The notes under the pieces: generated by a model
What the model saw: the letters and a program-made list of their open reading frames with translations, nothing else
Database searches by the model: none
Told to the model about the DNA's origin: nothing
Shown here: positions 17,622 to 27,600 of the stretch, piece by piece
Layout of the letters: the number at the start of each line of letters is the position of its first letter
Numbering within the stretch: position 1 is the stretch's first letter
Source: Brienomyrus brachyistius
Lineage: Eukaryota; Chordata; Actinopteri; Osteoglossiformes; Mormyridae
Assembly (NCBI RefSeq): GCF_023856365.1
Contig: NC_064536.1
Span: 38,928,776 to 38,992,775 of the forward strand
Reading direction: 5' to 3'
Length of the DNA stretch: 64,000 nucleotides
Translations under genes and position numbers: made by a program

Positions 17622-20338
17622 CCTCAAACATTGCTGAAATCGTAGTCTAAAGCATCCAACAATTTGTCATCCTCTCCTGCCATCTGTAGCCAGACCCAGT
17701 CAATATTGGACACTAATAAATATTTTCTCTAAATAAAAGACTTCTCGGACTCCATTTTAAGAAAGTGATATTTAGAGAAATTTGTGCATAGAAACCCGGC
17801 TAAAATAAAATAATAAAATCTCTTGAGGGCAATTTTTTCCGCCATCAGATCACTCGAGGAAGGCGTGAGGTAGGAGGCCGTGAACAGAGCTGCGTGGCAT
17901 GAGCTGGAAGACCATGAGCTGAGCCGCGTGGCTTGAGCAATGAGGCTCTGAGCTGAGCCGCGTGGCGCGAGCGAGGAGGCCGTAGGCTGAGCTGCGTGTC
18001 GCGAGCTAGGAAGCCGTGAGCTGAGAGGCCACGAGCTGAGCCGCGTTCCGCAAGCTGGGATGCCCCAAGCTGAGCCGTGTCCTGTGAGCTAGGAAGCAGC
18101 GAGCTGAGCCATGACCGATGAGCTAGGAAGCCGTGGTCTGAGCCGTGTCCCGCAAGCTAAGAGGCCTCAAACAATGCTGAAATCGTAGTCTAAAGCATCC
18201 AACAATTTGTCATCCTCTCCTGCCATCTGTAGCCAGACCCAGTCAATATCAGACACTAATAAATCTTTTCTCGAAATAAAAGACTCCTCGGACTTTTTTT
18301 TAAGAAAGTGATATTTAGAGAATTTTGTGCCTAGAAACCCGGCTAAAGTAAAATAATACAATCTCTGGAGGGCAATTTTTTCCGGCATCAGATCACTCGA
18401 GGAAGGCGTGAGGTAGGAGGCTGTGAACAGAGCTGCGTGGCATGAGCTGGAAGTCCATGAGCTGAGCCGCGTGGCGTGAGCAATGAGGCTCTGAGCTGAG
18501 CCGCGTGGCGCGAGCGAGGAGGCCGTAGGCTGAGCTGCGTGTCGCGAGCTAGGAAGCCGTGAGCGGAGAGGCCACGAGTTGAGCCGCGTTCCGCAAGCTG
18601 GAATGCCCCAAGCTGAGCCGCGTCCTGTGAGCTAGGAGGCAGCGAGCTGAGCCATGACCGATGAGCTAGGAAGCCGTGGTCTGAGCCGTGTCCCGCAAGC
18701 TAAGAGGCCTCAAACAATGCTGAAATCGTAGTCTAAAGCATCCAACAATTTGTCATCCTCTCCTGCCATCTGTAGCCAGACCCAGTCAATATCAGACACT
18801 AATAAATCTTTTCTCGAAATAAAAGACTCCTCGGACTCCTTTTTAAGAAAGTGATATTTAGAGAATTTTGTGCCTAGAAACCCGGCTAAAGTAAAATAAT
18901 ACAATCTCTGGAGGGCAATTTTTTCCGCCATCAGATCACTCGAGGAAGGCGTGAGGTAGGAGGCCGTGAACAGACCTGCGTGGCATGAGGTGGAAGACCA
19001 TGAGCTGAGCCGCGCGCGGTGAGCAATGAGGCTCTGAGCTGAGCCGCGTGGCGCGAGTGAGGAGGCCGCAGGCTGAGCTGCGTGTCGCGAGCTAGGAAGC
19101 CGTGAGCTGAGAGGCCACGAGCTGAGCCGTGTTCCGCAAGCTGGGATGCCCCAAGCTGAGCCGCGTCCTGTGAGCTAGGAAGCAGCGAGCTGAGCCATGA
19201 CCGATGAGCTAGGAAGCCGTGGTCTGAGCCGTGTCCCACAAGCTAAGAGGCCTCAAACATTGCTGAAATCGTAGTCTAAAGCACCCAACAATTTGTCATC
19301 CTCTCCTGCCATCTGTAGCCAGACCCAGTCAATATTGGACACTAATAAATATTTTCTCGAAATAAAAGACTCCTCGGACTCCATTTTAAGAAAGTGATAT
19401 TTAGAGAATTTTGTGCCTAGAAACCCGGCTAAAATAAAATAATACAATCTCTGGAGGGCAATATTTTCCGTCATCAGATCACTCGAGGAAGGCGTGAGGT
19501 AGGAGGCTGTGAACAGAGCTGCGTGGCATGAGCTGGAAGGCCATGAGCTGAGCCGCGTGGCGTGAGCAATGAGGCTCTGAGCTGAGCCGCGTGGCGCGAG
19601 CGAGGAGGCCGCAGGCTGAGCTGCGTGTCGCGAGCTAGGAAGCCGTGAGCAGAGAGGCCACGAGCTGAGCCGCGTTCCGCAAGCTGGGATGCCCCAAGCT
19701 GAGCCGTGTCCTGTGAGCTAGGAAGCAGCGAGCTGAGCCATGACCGATGAGCTAGGAAGCCGTGGTCTGAGCCGTGTCCCGCAAGCTAAGAGGCCTCAAA
19801 CATTGCTGAAATCGTAGTCTAAAGCATTCAACAATTTGTCATCCTCTCCTGCCATCTGTAGCCAGACCCAGTCAATATTGGACACTAATAAATATTTTCT
19901 CGAAATAAAAGACTCCTCGGACTCCTTTTTAAGAAAGTGATATTTAGAGAATTTTGTGCCTAGAAACCCGGCTAAAATAAAATAATAAAATCTCTGGAGG
20001 GCAATTTTTTCCGCCATCAGATCACTCGAGGAAGGCGTGAGGTAGGAGGCTGTGAACAGAGCTGCGTGGCATGAGCTGGAAGTCCATGAGCTGAGCCGCG
20101 TGGCGTGAGCAATGAGGCTCTGAGCTGAGCCGCGTGGCGCGAGCGAGGAGGCCGCAGGCTGAGCTGCGTGTCGCGAGCTAGGAAGCCGTGAGCTGAGAGG
20201 CCACGAGCTGAGCCGCGTTCCGCAAGCTGGGATGCCCCAAGCTGAGCCGCGTCCTGTGAGCTAGGAGGCAGCGAGCTGAGCCATGACCGATGAGCTAGGA
20301 AGCCGTGGTCTGAGCCGTGTCCCGCAAGCTAAGAGGCC
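17622..20338. repeat. Array block I: five left-edge monomers
   Basis: Monomers at 17624, 18167, 18710, 19253 and 19796. They carry private differences not seen in the core, such as GGCTTGAGC in the first, GAGCGGAGAG in the second and CGCGCGGTGAGC in the third. The first has CTCTAAAT in place of CTCGAAAT, which puts a stop in the minus-strand ORF. More private changes at an edge are expected where unequal exchange homogenises less efficiently. Confidence 0.85.
17880..18166. repeat. ~34-bp sub-repeats forming the GC part of the monomer (example)
   Basis: The GC part splits into eight units of 33-35 bases plus one truncated 15-base unit. The unit is roughly GAGCTGAGCCGCGT, then NNCGCGAGCTAGGAAGCCGT. 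Unit starts in this monomer are near 17880, 17915, 17949, 17984, 18017 (truncated), 18032, 18067, 18100 and 18134. Each unit typically holds two AGCT palindromes and one to three CpGs. Because unit length is not a multiple of three, the reading frame shifts from unit to unit. Confidence 0.85.
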
Positions 20339-21424
20339 TCAAACAATGCTGAAATCGTAGTCTAAAGCATCCAACAATTTGTCATCCTCTCCTGCCATCT
20401 GTAGCCAGACCCAGTCAATATCAGACACTAATAAATCTTTTCTCGAAATAAAAGACTCCTCGGACTCCTTTTTAAGAAAGTGATATTTAGAGAATTTTGT
20501 GCCTAGAAACCCGGCTAAAGTAAAATAATACAATCTCTGGAGGGCAATTTTTTCCGCCATCAGATCACTCGAGGAAGGCGTGAGGTAGGAGGCCGTGAAC
20601 AGACCTGCGTGGCATGAGGTGGAAGACCATGAGCTGAGCTGCGTGGCGTGAGCAATGAGGCTCTGAGCTGAGCCGCGTGGCGCGAGTGAGGAGTCCGCAG
20701 GCTGAGCTGCGTGTCGCGAGCTAGGAAGCCGTGAGCTGAGAGGCCACGAGCTAAGCCGCGTTCCGCAAGCTGGGATGCCCCAAGCTGAGCCGCGTCCTGT
20801 GAGCTAGGAAGCAGCGAGCTGAGCCATGACCGATGAGCTAGGAAGCCGTGGTCTGAGCCGTGTCCCACAAGCTAAGAGGCCTCAAACATTGCTGAAATCG
20901 TAGTCTAAAGCATTCAACAATTTGTCATCCTCTCCTGCCATCTGTAGCCAGACCCAGTCAATATTGGACACTAATAAATATTTTCTCGAAATAAAAGACT
21001 CCTTGGACTCCTTTTTAAGAAAGTGATATTTAGAGAATTTTGTGCCTAGAAACCCGGCTAAAATAAAATAATAAAATCTCTGGAGGGCAATTTTTTCCGC
21101 CATCAGATCACTCGAGGAAGGCGTGAGGTAGGAGGCTGTGAACAGAGCTGCGTGGCATGAGCTGGAAGTCCATGAGCTGAGCCGCGTGGCGTGAGCAATG
21201 AGGCTCTGAGCTGAGCCGCGTGGCGCGAGCGAGGAGGCCGCAGGCTGAGCTGCGTGTCGCGAGCTAGGAAGCCGTGAGCTGAGAGGCCACGAGCTGAGCC
21301 GCGTTCCGCAAGCTGGGATGCCCCAAGCTGAGCCGCGTCCTGTGAGCTAGGAGGCAGCGAGCTGAGCCATGACCGATGAGCTAGGAAGCCGTGGTCTGAG
21401 CCGTGTCCCGCAAGCTAAGAGGCC
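20339..21424. repeat. Array block II: A-like and D-like variant monomers
   Basis: Two monomers marked by GCTAAGCCGCG, GAGGAGTCCGCAGG, GTCCCACAAG (first) and CCTTGGACTCC (second). The same two marked monomers recur at 53427-54512, 33,088 bases to the right, followed in both places by a C-type and a D-type monomer. Confidence 0.85.
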
Positions 21425-22510
21425 TCAAACAATGCTGAAATCGTAGTCTAAAGCATCCAACAATTTGTCATCCTCTCCTGCCATCTGTAGCCAGACCCAG
21501 TCAATATCAGACACTAATAAATCTTTTCTCGAAATAAAAGACTCCTCGGACTCCTTTTTAAGAAAGTGATATTTAGAGAATTTTGTGCCTAGAAACCCGG
21601 CTAAAGTAAAATAATACAATCTCTGGAGGGCAATTTTTTCCGTCATCAGATCACTCGAGGAAGGCGTGAGGTAGGAGGCTGTGAACAGAGCTGCGTGGCA
21701 TGAGCTGGAAGGCCATGAGCTGAGCCGCGTGGCGTGAGCAATGAGGCTCTGAGCTGAGCCGCGTGGCGCGAGCGAGGAGGCCGCAGGCTGAGCTGCGTGT
21801 CGCGAGCTAGGAAGCCGTGAGCAGAGAGGCCACGAGCTGAGCCGCGTTCCGCAAGCTGGGATGCCCCAAGCTGAGCCGTGTCCTGTGAGCTAGGAAGCAG
21901 CGAGCTGAGCCATGACCGATGAGCTAGGAAGCCGTGGTCTGAGCCGTGTCCCGCAAGCTAAGAGGCCTCAAACATTGCTGAAATCGTAGTCTAAAGCATT
22001 CAACAATTTGTCATCCTCTCCTGCCATCTGTAGCCAGACCCAGTCAATATTGGACACTAATAAATATTTTCTCGAAATAAAAGACTCCTCGGACTCCTTT
22101 TTAAGAAAGTGATATTTAGAGAATTTTGTGCCTAGAAACCCGGCTAAAATAAAATAATAAAATCTCTGGAGGGCAATTTTTTCCGCCATCAGATCACTCG
22201 AGGAAGGCGTGAGGTAGGAGGCTGTGAACAGAGCTGCGTGGCATGAGCTGGAAGTCCATGAGCTGAGCCGCGTGGCGTGAGCAATGAGGCTCTGAGCTGA
22301 GCCGCGTGGCGCGAGCGAGGAGGCCGCAGGCTGAGCTGCGTGTCGCGAGCTAGGAAGCCGTGAGCTGAGAGGCCACGAGCTGAGCCGCGTTCCGCAAGCT
22401 GGGATGCCCCAAGCTGAGCCGCGTCCTGTGAGCTAGGAGGCAGCGAGCTGAGCCATGACCGATGAGCTAGGAAGCCGTGGTCTGAGCCGTGTCCCGCAAG
22501 CTAAGAGGCC

Positions 22511-22732
22511 TCAAACAATGCTGAAATCGTAGTCTAAAGCATCCAACAATTTGTCATCCTCTCCTGCCATCTGTAGCCAGACCCAGTCAATATCAGACAC
22601 TAATAAATCTTTTCTCGAAATAAAAGACTCCTCGGACTCCTTTTTAAGAAAGTGATATTTAGAGAATTTTGTGCCTAGAAACCCGGCTAAAGTAAAATAA
22701 TACAATCTCTGGAGGGCAATTTTTTCCGCCAT
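22511..22732 (-). other. Conserved 73-codon ORF in the monomer AT part (example)
   Basis: From ATG at the right to TGA at the left, starting MAEKIALQRLYYFTLAGFLG, with a basic middle (KYHFLKKESEESF) and an acidic tail (MAGEDDKLLDALDYDF). It is open in most of the ~86 monomers. It is broken by a stop in the monomer at 17624, by homopolymer gains in 37715, and by a 2-base loss in 52920, 55599, 59398, 60991, 61498 and 62039. Inside it, TTTTATTATTTTATTTTAG in type D is a good splice-acceptor look-alike. No family is recognised. Concerted evolution alone could keep it open, so coding function is unproven. Confidence 0.5.
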
Positions 22733-23053
22733 CAGATCACTCGAGGAAGGCGTGAGGTAGGAGGCCGTGAACAGACCTGCTTGGCATGAGGTGGAAGACC
22801 ATGAGCTGAGCCGCGTGGCGTGAGCAATGAGGCTCTGAGCTGAGCCGCGTGGCGCGAGTGAGGAGGCCGCAGGCTGAGCTGCCTGTCGCGAGCTAGGAAG
22901 CCGTGAGCTGAGAGGCCACGAGCTGAGCCGCGTTCCACAAGCTGGGATGCCCCAAGCTGAGCCGCGTCCTGTGAGCTAGGAAGCAGCGAGCTGAGCCATG
23001 ACCGATGAGCTAGGAAGCCGTGGTCTGAGCCGTGTCCCGCAAGCTAAGAGGCC
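22511..23053. repeat. Monomer type A (first core copy)
   Basis: Markers: AAACAATGCTG, TATCAGACAC, AATCTTTTCTCG and GTAAAATAATAC in the AT part; CAGACCTGCTTGGCATGAGG, GCGCGAGTGAGG, GCTGCCTGTCGC and TTCCACAAGCTG in the GC part. It is the only core type with the 68-codon minus-strand frame in its GC part (22732-22938). Confidence 0.9.
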
Positions 23054-23596
23054 TCAAAAAATGCTGAAATCGTAGTCTAAAGCATCCAACAATTTGTCAT
23101 CCTCTCCTGCCATCTGTAGCCAGACCCAGTCAATATCAGACACTAATAAATTTTTTCTCAAAATAAAAGACTCCTCGGACTCCTTTTTAAGAAAGTGATA
23201 TTTAGAGAATTTTGTGCCTAGAAACCCGGCTAAAGTAAAATAATACAATCTCTGGAGGGCAATTTTTTCCGCCATCAGATCACTCGAGGAAGGCGTGAGG
23301 TAGGAGGCTGTGAACAGAGCTGCGTGGCATGAGCTGGAAGTCCATGAGCTGAGCCGCGTGGCGTGAGCAATGAGGCTCTGAGCTGAGCCGCGTGGCGCGA
23401 GCGAGGAGGCCGCAGGCTGGGCTGCGTGTCGCGAGCTAGGAAGCCGTGAGCTGAGAGGCCACGAGCTGAGCCGCGTTCCGCAAGCTGGGATGCCCCAAGC
23501 TGAGCCGCGTCCTGTGAGCTAGGAGGCAGCGAGCTGAGCCATGACCGATGAGCTAGGAAGCCGTGGTCTGAGCCGTGTCCCGCAAGCTAAGAGGCC
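23054..23596. repeat. Monomer type B (first core copy)
   Basis: Markers: AAAAAATGCTG, AATTTTTTCTCAAAAT in the AT part; GCAGGCTGGGCTGCG and AGGAGGCAGC in the GC part. On the minus strand these give the ILRKNLL and DYDFSIF variants of the shared peptide. Confidence 0.9.
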
Positions 23597-24139
23597 TCAA
23601 ACAATGCTGAAATCGTAGTCTAAAGCATCCAACAATTTGTCATCCTCTCCTGCCATCTGTAGCCAGACCCAGTCAATATCAGACACTAATAAATCTTTTC
23701 TCGAAATAAAAGACTCCTCGGACTCCTTTTTAAGAAAGTGATATTTAGAGAATTTTGTGCCTAGAAACCCGGCTAAAGTAAAATAATACAATCTCTGGAG
23801 GGCAATTTTTTCCGTCATCAGATCACTCGAGGAAGGCGTGAGGTAGGAGGCTGTGAACAGAGCTGCGTGGCATGAGCTGGAAGGCCATGAGCTGAGCCGC
23901 GTGGCGTGAGCAATGAGGCTCTGAGCTGAGCCGCGTGGCGCGAGCGAGGAGGCCGCAGGCTGAGCTGCGTGTCGCGAGCTAGGAAGCCGTGAGCAGAGAG
24001 GCCACGAGCTGAGCCGCGTTCCGCAAGCTGGGATGCCCCAAGCTGAGCCGTGTCCTGTGAGCTAGGAAGCAGCGAGCTGAGCCATGACCGATGAGCTAGG
24101 AAGCCGTGGTCTGAGCCGTGTCCCGCAAGCTAAGAGGCC
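23597..24139. repeat. Monomer type C (first core copy)
   Basis: Markers: CCGTCATCAG, which changes the ORF's second residue from Ala to Thr; GGAAGGCCATGAG, GTGAGCAGAGAGG and AGCCGTGTCCTG in the GC part. Confidence 0.9.
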
Positions 24140-24682
24140 TCAAACATTGCTGAAATCGTAGTCTAAAGCATTCAACAATTTGTCATCCTCTCCTGCCATC
24201 TGTAGCCAGACCCAGTCAATATTGGACACTAATAAATATTTTCTCGAAATAAAAGACTCCTCGGACTCCTTTTTAAGAAAGTGATATTTAGAGAATTTTG
24301 TGCCTAGAAACCCGGCTAAAATAAAATAATAAAATCTCTGGAGGGCAATTTTTTCCGCCATCAGATCACTCGAGGAAGGCGTGAGGTAGGAGGCTGTGAA
24401 CAGAGCTGCGTGGCATGAGCTGGAAGTCCATGAGCTGAGCCGCGTGGCGTGAGCAATGAGGCTCTGAGCTGAGCCGCGTGGCGCGAGCGAGGAGGCCGCA
24501 GGCTGAGCTGCGTGTCGCGAGCTAGGAAGCCGTGAGCTGAGAGGCCACGAGCTGAGCCGCGTTCCGCAAGCTGGGATGCCCCAAGCTGAGCCGCGTCCTG
24601 TGAGCTAGGAGGCAGCGAGCTGAGCCATGACCGATGAGCTAGGAAGCCGTGGTCTGAGCCGTGTCCCGCAAGCTAAGAGGCC
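24140..24682. repeat. Monomer type D (first core copy)
   Basis: Markers: AAACATTGCTG, AAGCATTCAAC, TATTGGACAC, AATATTTTCTCG and ATAAAATAATAAAAT. The minus-strand peptide has QRFYYFILAG, RKYLLVSNIDW and NALDYDFSNV. It is the most different of the four in the AT part, and the type most like the left-edge and right-edge monomers. Confidence 0.9.
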
Positions 24683-27600
24683 TCAAACAATGCTGAAATC
24701 GTAGTCTAAAGCATCCAACAATTTGTCATCCTCTCCTGCCATCTGTAGCCAGACCCAGTCAATATCAGACACTAATAAATCTTTTCTCGAAATAAAAGAC
24801 TCCTCGGACTCCTTTTTAAGAAAGTGATATTTAGAGAATTTTGTGCCTAGAAACCCGGCTAAAGTAAAATAATACAATCTCTGGAGGGCAATTTTTTCCG
24901 CCATCAGATCACTCGAGGAAGGCGTGAGGTAGGAGGCCGTGAACAGACCTGCTTGGCATGAGGTGGAAGACCATGAGCTGAGCCGCGTGGCGTGAGCAAT
25001 GAGGCTCTGAGCTGAGCCGCGTGGCGCGAGTGAGGAGGCCGCAGGCTGAGCTGCCTGTCGCGAGCTAGGAAGCCGTGAGCTGAGAGGCCACGAGCTGAGC
25101 CGCGTTCCACAAGCTGGGATGCCCCAAGCTGAGCCGCGTCCTGTGAGCTAGGAAGCAGCGAGCTGAGCCATGACCGATGAGCTAGGAAGCCGTGGTCTGA
25201 GCCGTGTCCCGCAAGCTAAGAGGCCTCAAAAAATGCTGAAATCGTAGTCTAAAGCATCCAACAATTTGTCATCCTCTCCTGCCATCTGTAGCCAGACCCA
25301 GTCAATATCAGACACTAATAAATTTTTTCTCAAAATAAAAGACTCCTCGGACTCCTTTTTAAGAAAGTGATATTTAGAGAATTTTGTGCCTAGAAACCCG
25401 GCTAAAGTAAAATAATACAATCTCTGGAGGGCAATTTTTTCCGCCATCAGATCACTCGAGGAAGGCGTGAGGTAGGAGGCTGTGAACAGAGCTGCGTGGC
25501 ATGAGCTGGAAGTCCATGAGCTGAGCCGCGTGGCGTGAGCAATGAGGCTCTGAGCTGAGCCGCGTGGCGCGAGCGAGGAGGCCGCAGGCTGGGCTGCGTG
25601 TCGCGAGCTAGGAAGCCGTGAGCTGAGAGGCCACGAGCTGAGCCGCGTTCCGCAAGCTGGGATGCCCCAAGCTGAGCCGCGTCCTGTGAGCTAGGAGGCA
25701 GCGAGCTGAGCCATGACCGATGAGCTAGGAAGCCGTGGTCTGAGCCGTGTCCCGCAAGCTAAGAGGCCTCAAACAATGCTGAAATCGTAGTCTAAAGCAT
25801 CCAACAATTTGTCATCCTCTCCTGCCATCTGTAGCCAGACCCAGTCAATATCAGACACTAATAAATCTTTTCTCGAAATAAAAGACTCCTCGGACTCCTT
25901 TTTAAGAAAGTGATATTTAGAGAATTTTGTGCCTAGAAACCCGGCTAAAGTAAAATAATACAATCTCTGGAGGGCAATTTTTTCCGTCATCAGATCACTC
26001 GAGGAAGGCGTGAGGTAGGAGGCTGTGAACAGAGCTGCGTGGCATGAGCTGGAAGGCCATGAGCTGAGCCGCGTGGCGTGAGCAATGAGGCTCTGAGCTG
26101 AGCCGCGTGGCGCGAGCGAGGAGGCCGCAGGCTGAGCTGCGTGTCGCGAGCTAGGAAGCCGTGAGCAGAGAGGCCACGAGCTGAGCCGCGTTCCGCAAGC
26201 TGGGATGCCCCAAGCTGAGCCGTGTCCTGTGAGCTAGGAAGCAGCGAGCTGAGCCATGACCGATGAGCTAGGAAGCCGTGGTCTGAGCCGTGTCCCGCAA
26301 GCTAAGAGGCCTCAAACATTGCTGAAATCGTAGTCTAAAGCATTCAACAATTTGTCATCCTCTCCTGCCATCTGTAGCCAGACCCAGTCAATATTGGACA
26401 CTAATAAATATTTTCTCGAAATAAAAGACTCCTCGGACTCCTTTTTAAGAAAGTGATATTTAGAGAATTTTGTGCCTAGAAACCCGGCTAAAATAAAATA
26501 ATAAAATCTCTGGAGGGCAATTTTTTCCGCCATCAGATCACTCGAGGAAGGCGTGAGGTAGGAGGCTGTGAACAGAGCTGCGTGGCATGAGCTGGAAGTC
26601 CATGAGCTGAGCCGCGTGGCGTGAGCAATGAGGCTCTGAGCTGAGCCGCGTGGCGCGAGCGAGGAGGCCGCAGGCTGAGCTGCGTGTCGCGAGCTAGGAA
26701 GCCGTGAGCTGAGAGGCCACGAGCTGAGCCGCGTTCCGCAAGCTGGGATGCCCCAAGCTGAGCCGCGTCCTGTGAGCTAGGAGGCAGCGAGCTGAGCCAT
26801 GACCGATGAGCTAGGAAGCCGTGGTCTGAGCCGTGTCCCGCAAGCTAAGAGGCCTCAAACAATGCTGAAATCGTAGTCTAAAGCATCCAACAATTTGTCA
26901 TCCTCTCCTGCCATCTGTAGCCAGACCCAGTCAATATCAGACACTAATAAATCTTTTCTCGAAATAAAAGACTCCTCGGACTCCTTTTTAAGAAAGTGAT
27001 ATTTAGAGAATTTTGTGCCTAGAAACCCGGCTAAAGTAAAATAATACAATCTCTGGAGGGCAATTTTTTCCGCCATCAGATCACTCGAGGAAGGCGTGAG
27101 GTAGGAGGCCGTGAACAGACCTGCTTGGCATGAGGTGGAAGACCATGAGCTGAGCCGCGTGGCGTGAGCAATGAGGCTCTGAGCTGAGCCGCGTGGCGCG
27201 AGTGAGGAGGCCGCAGGCTGAGCTGCCTGTCGCGAGCTAGGAAGCCGTGAGCTGAGAGGCCACGAGCTGAGCCGCGTTCCACAAGCTGGGATGCCCCAAG
27301 CTGAGCCGCGTCCTGTGAGCTAGGAAGCAGCGAGCTGAGCCATGACCGATGAGCTAGGAAGCCGTGGTCTGAGCCGTGTCCCGCAAGCTAAGAGGCCTCA
27401 AAAAATGCTGAAATCGTAGTCTAAAGCATCCAACAATTTGTCATCCTCTCCTGCCATCTGTAGCCAGACCCAGTCAATATCAGACACTAATAAATTTTTT
27501 CTCAAAATAAAAGACTCCTCGGACTCCTTTTTAAGAAAGTGATATTTAGAGAATTTTGTGCCTAGAAACCCGGCTAAAGTAAAATAATACAATCTCTGGA

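Noticed and set aside
18931..19239. The 68-, 102- and 109-codon minus-strand ORFs in the GC parts
   Set aside because: They follow from a stop-poor, CpG-rich sub-repeat read in drifting frame. They appear or vanish with single base differences between monomers.
22511..24682. A CENP-B box in the monomer
   Set aside because: The nearest candidate (TTTCGAGAAAAGATTTA on the minus strand) lacks the required CGGG part, so no box is claimed.
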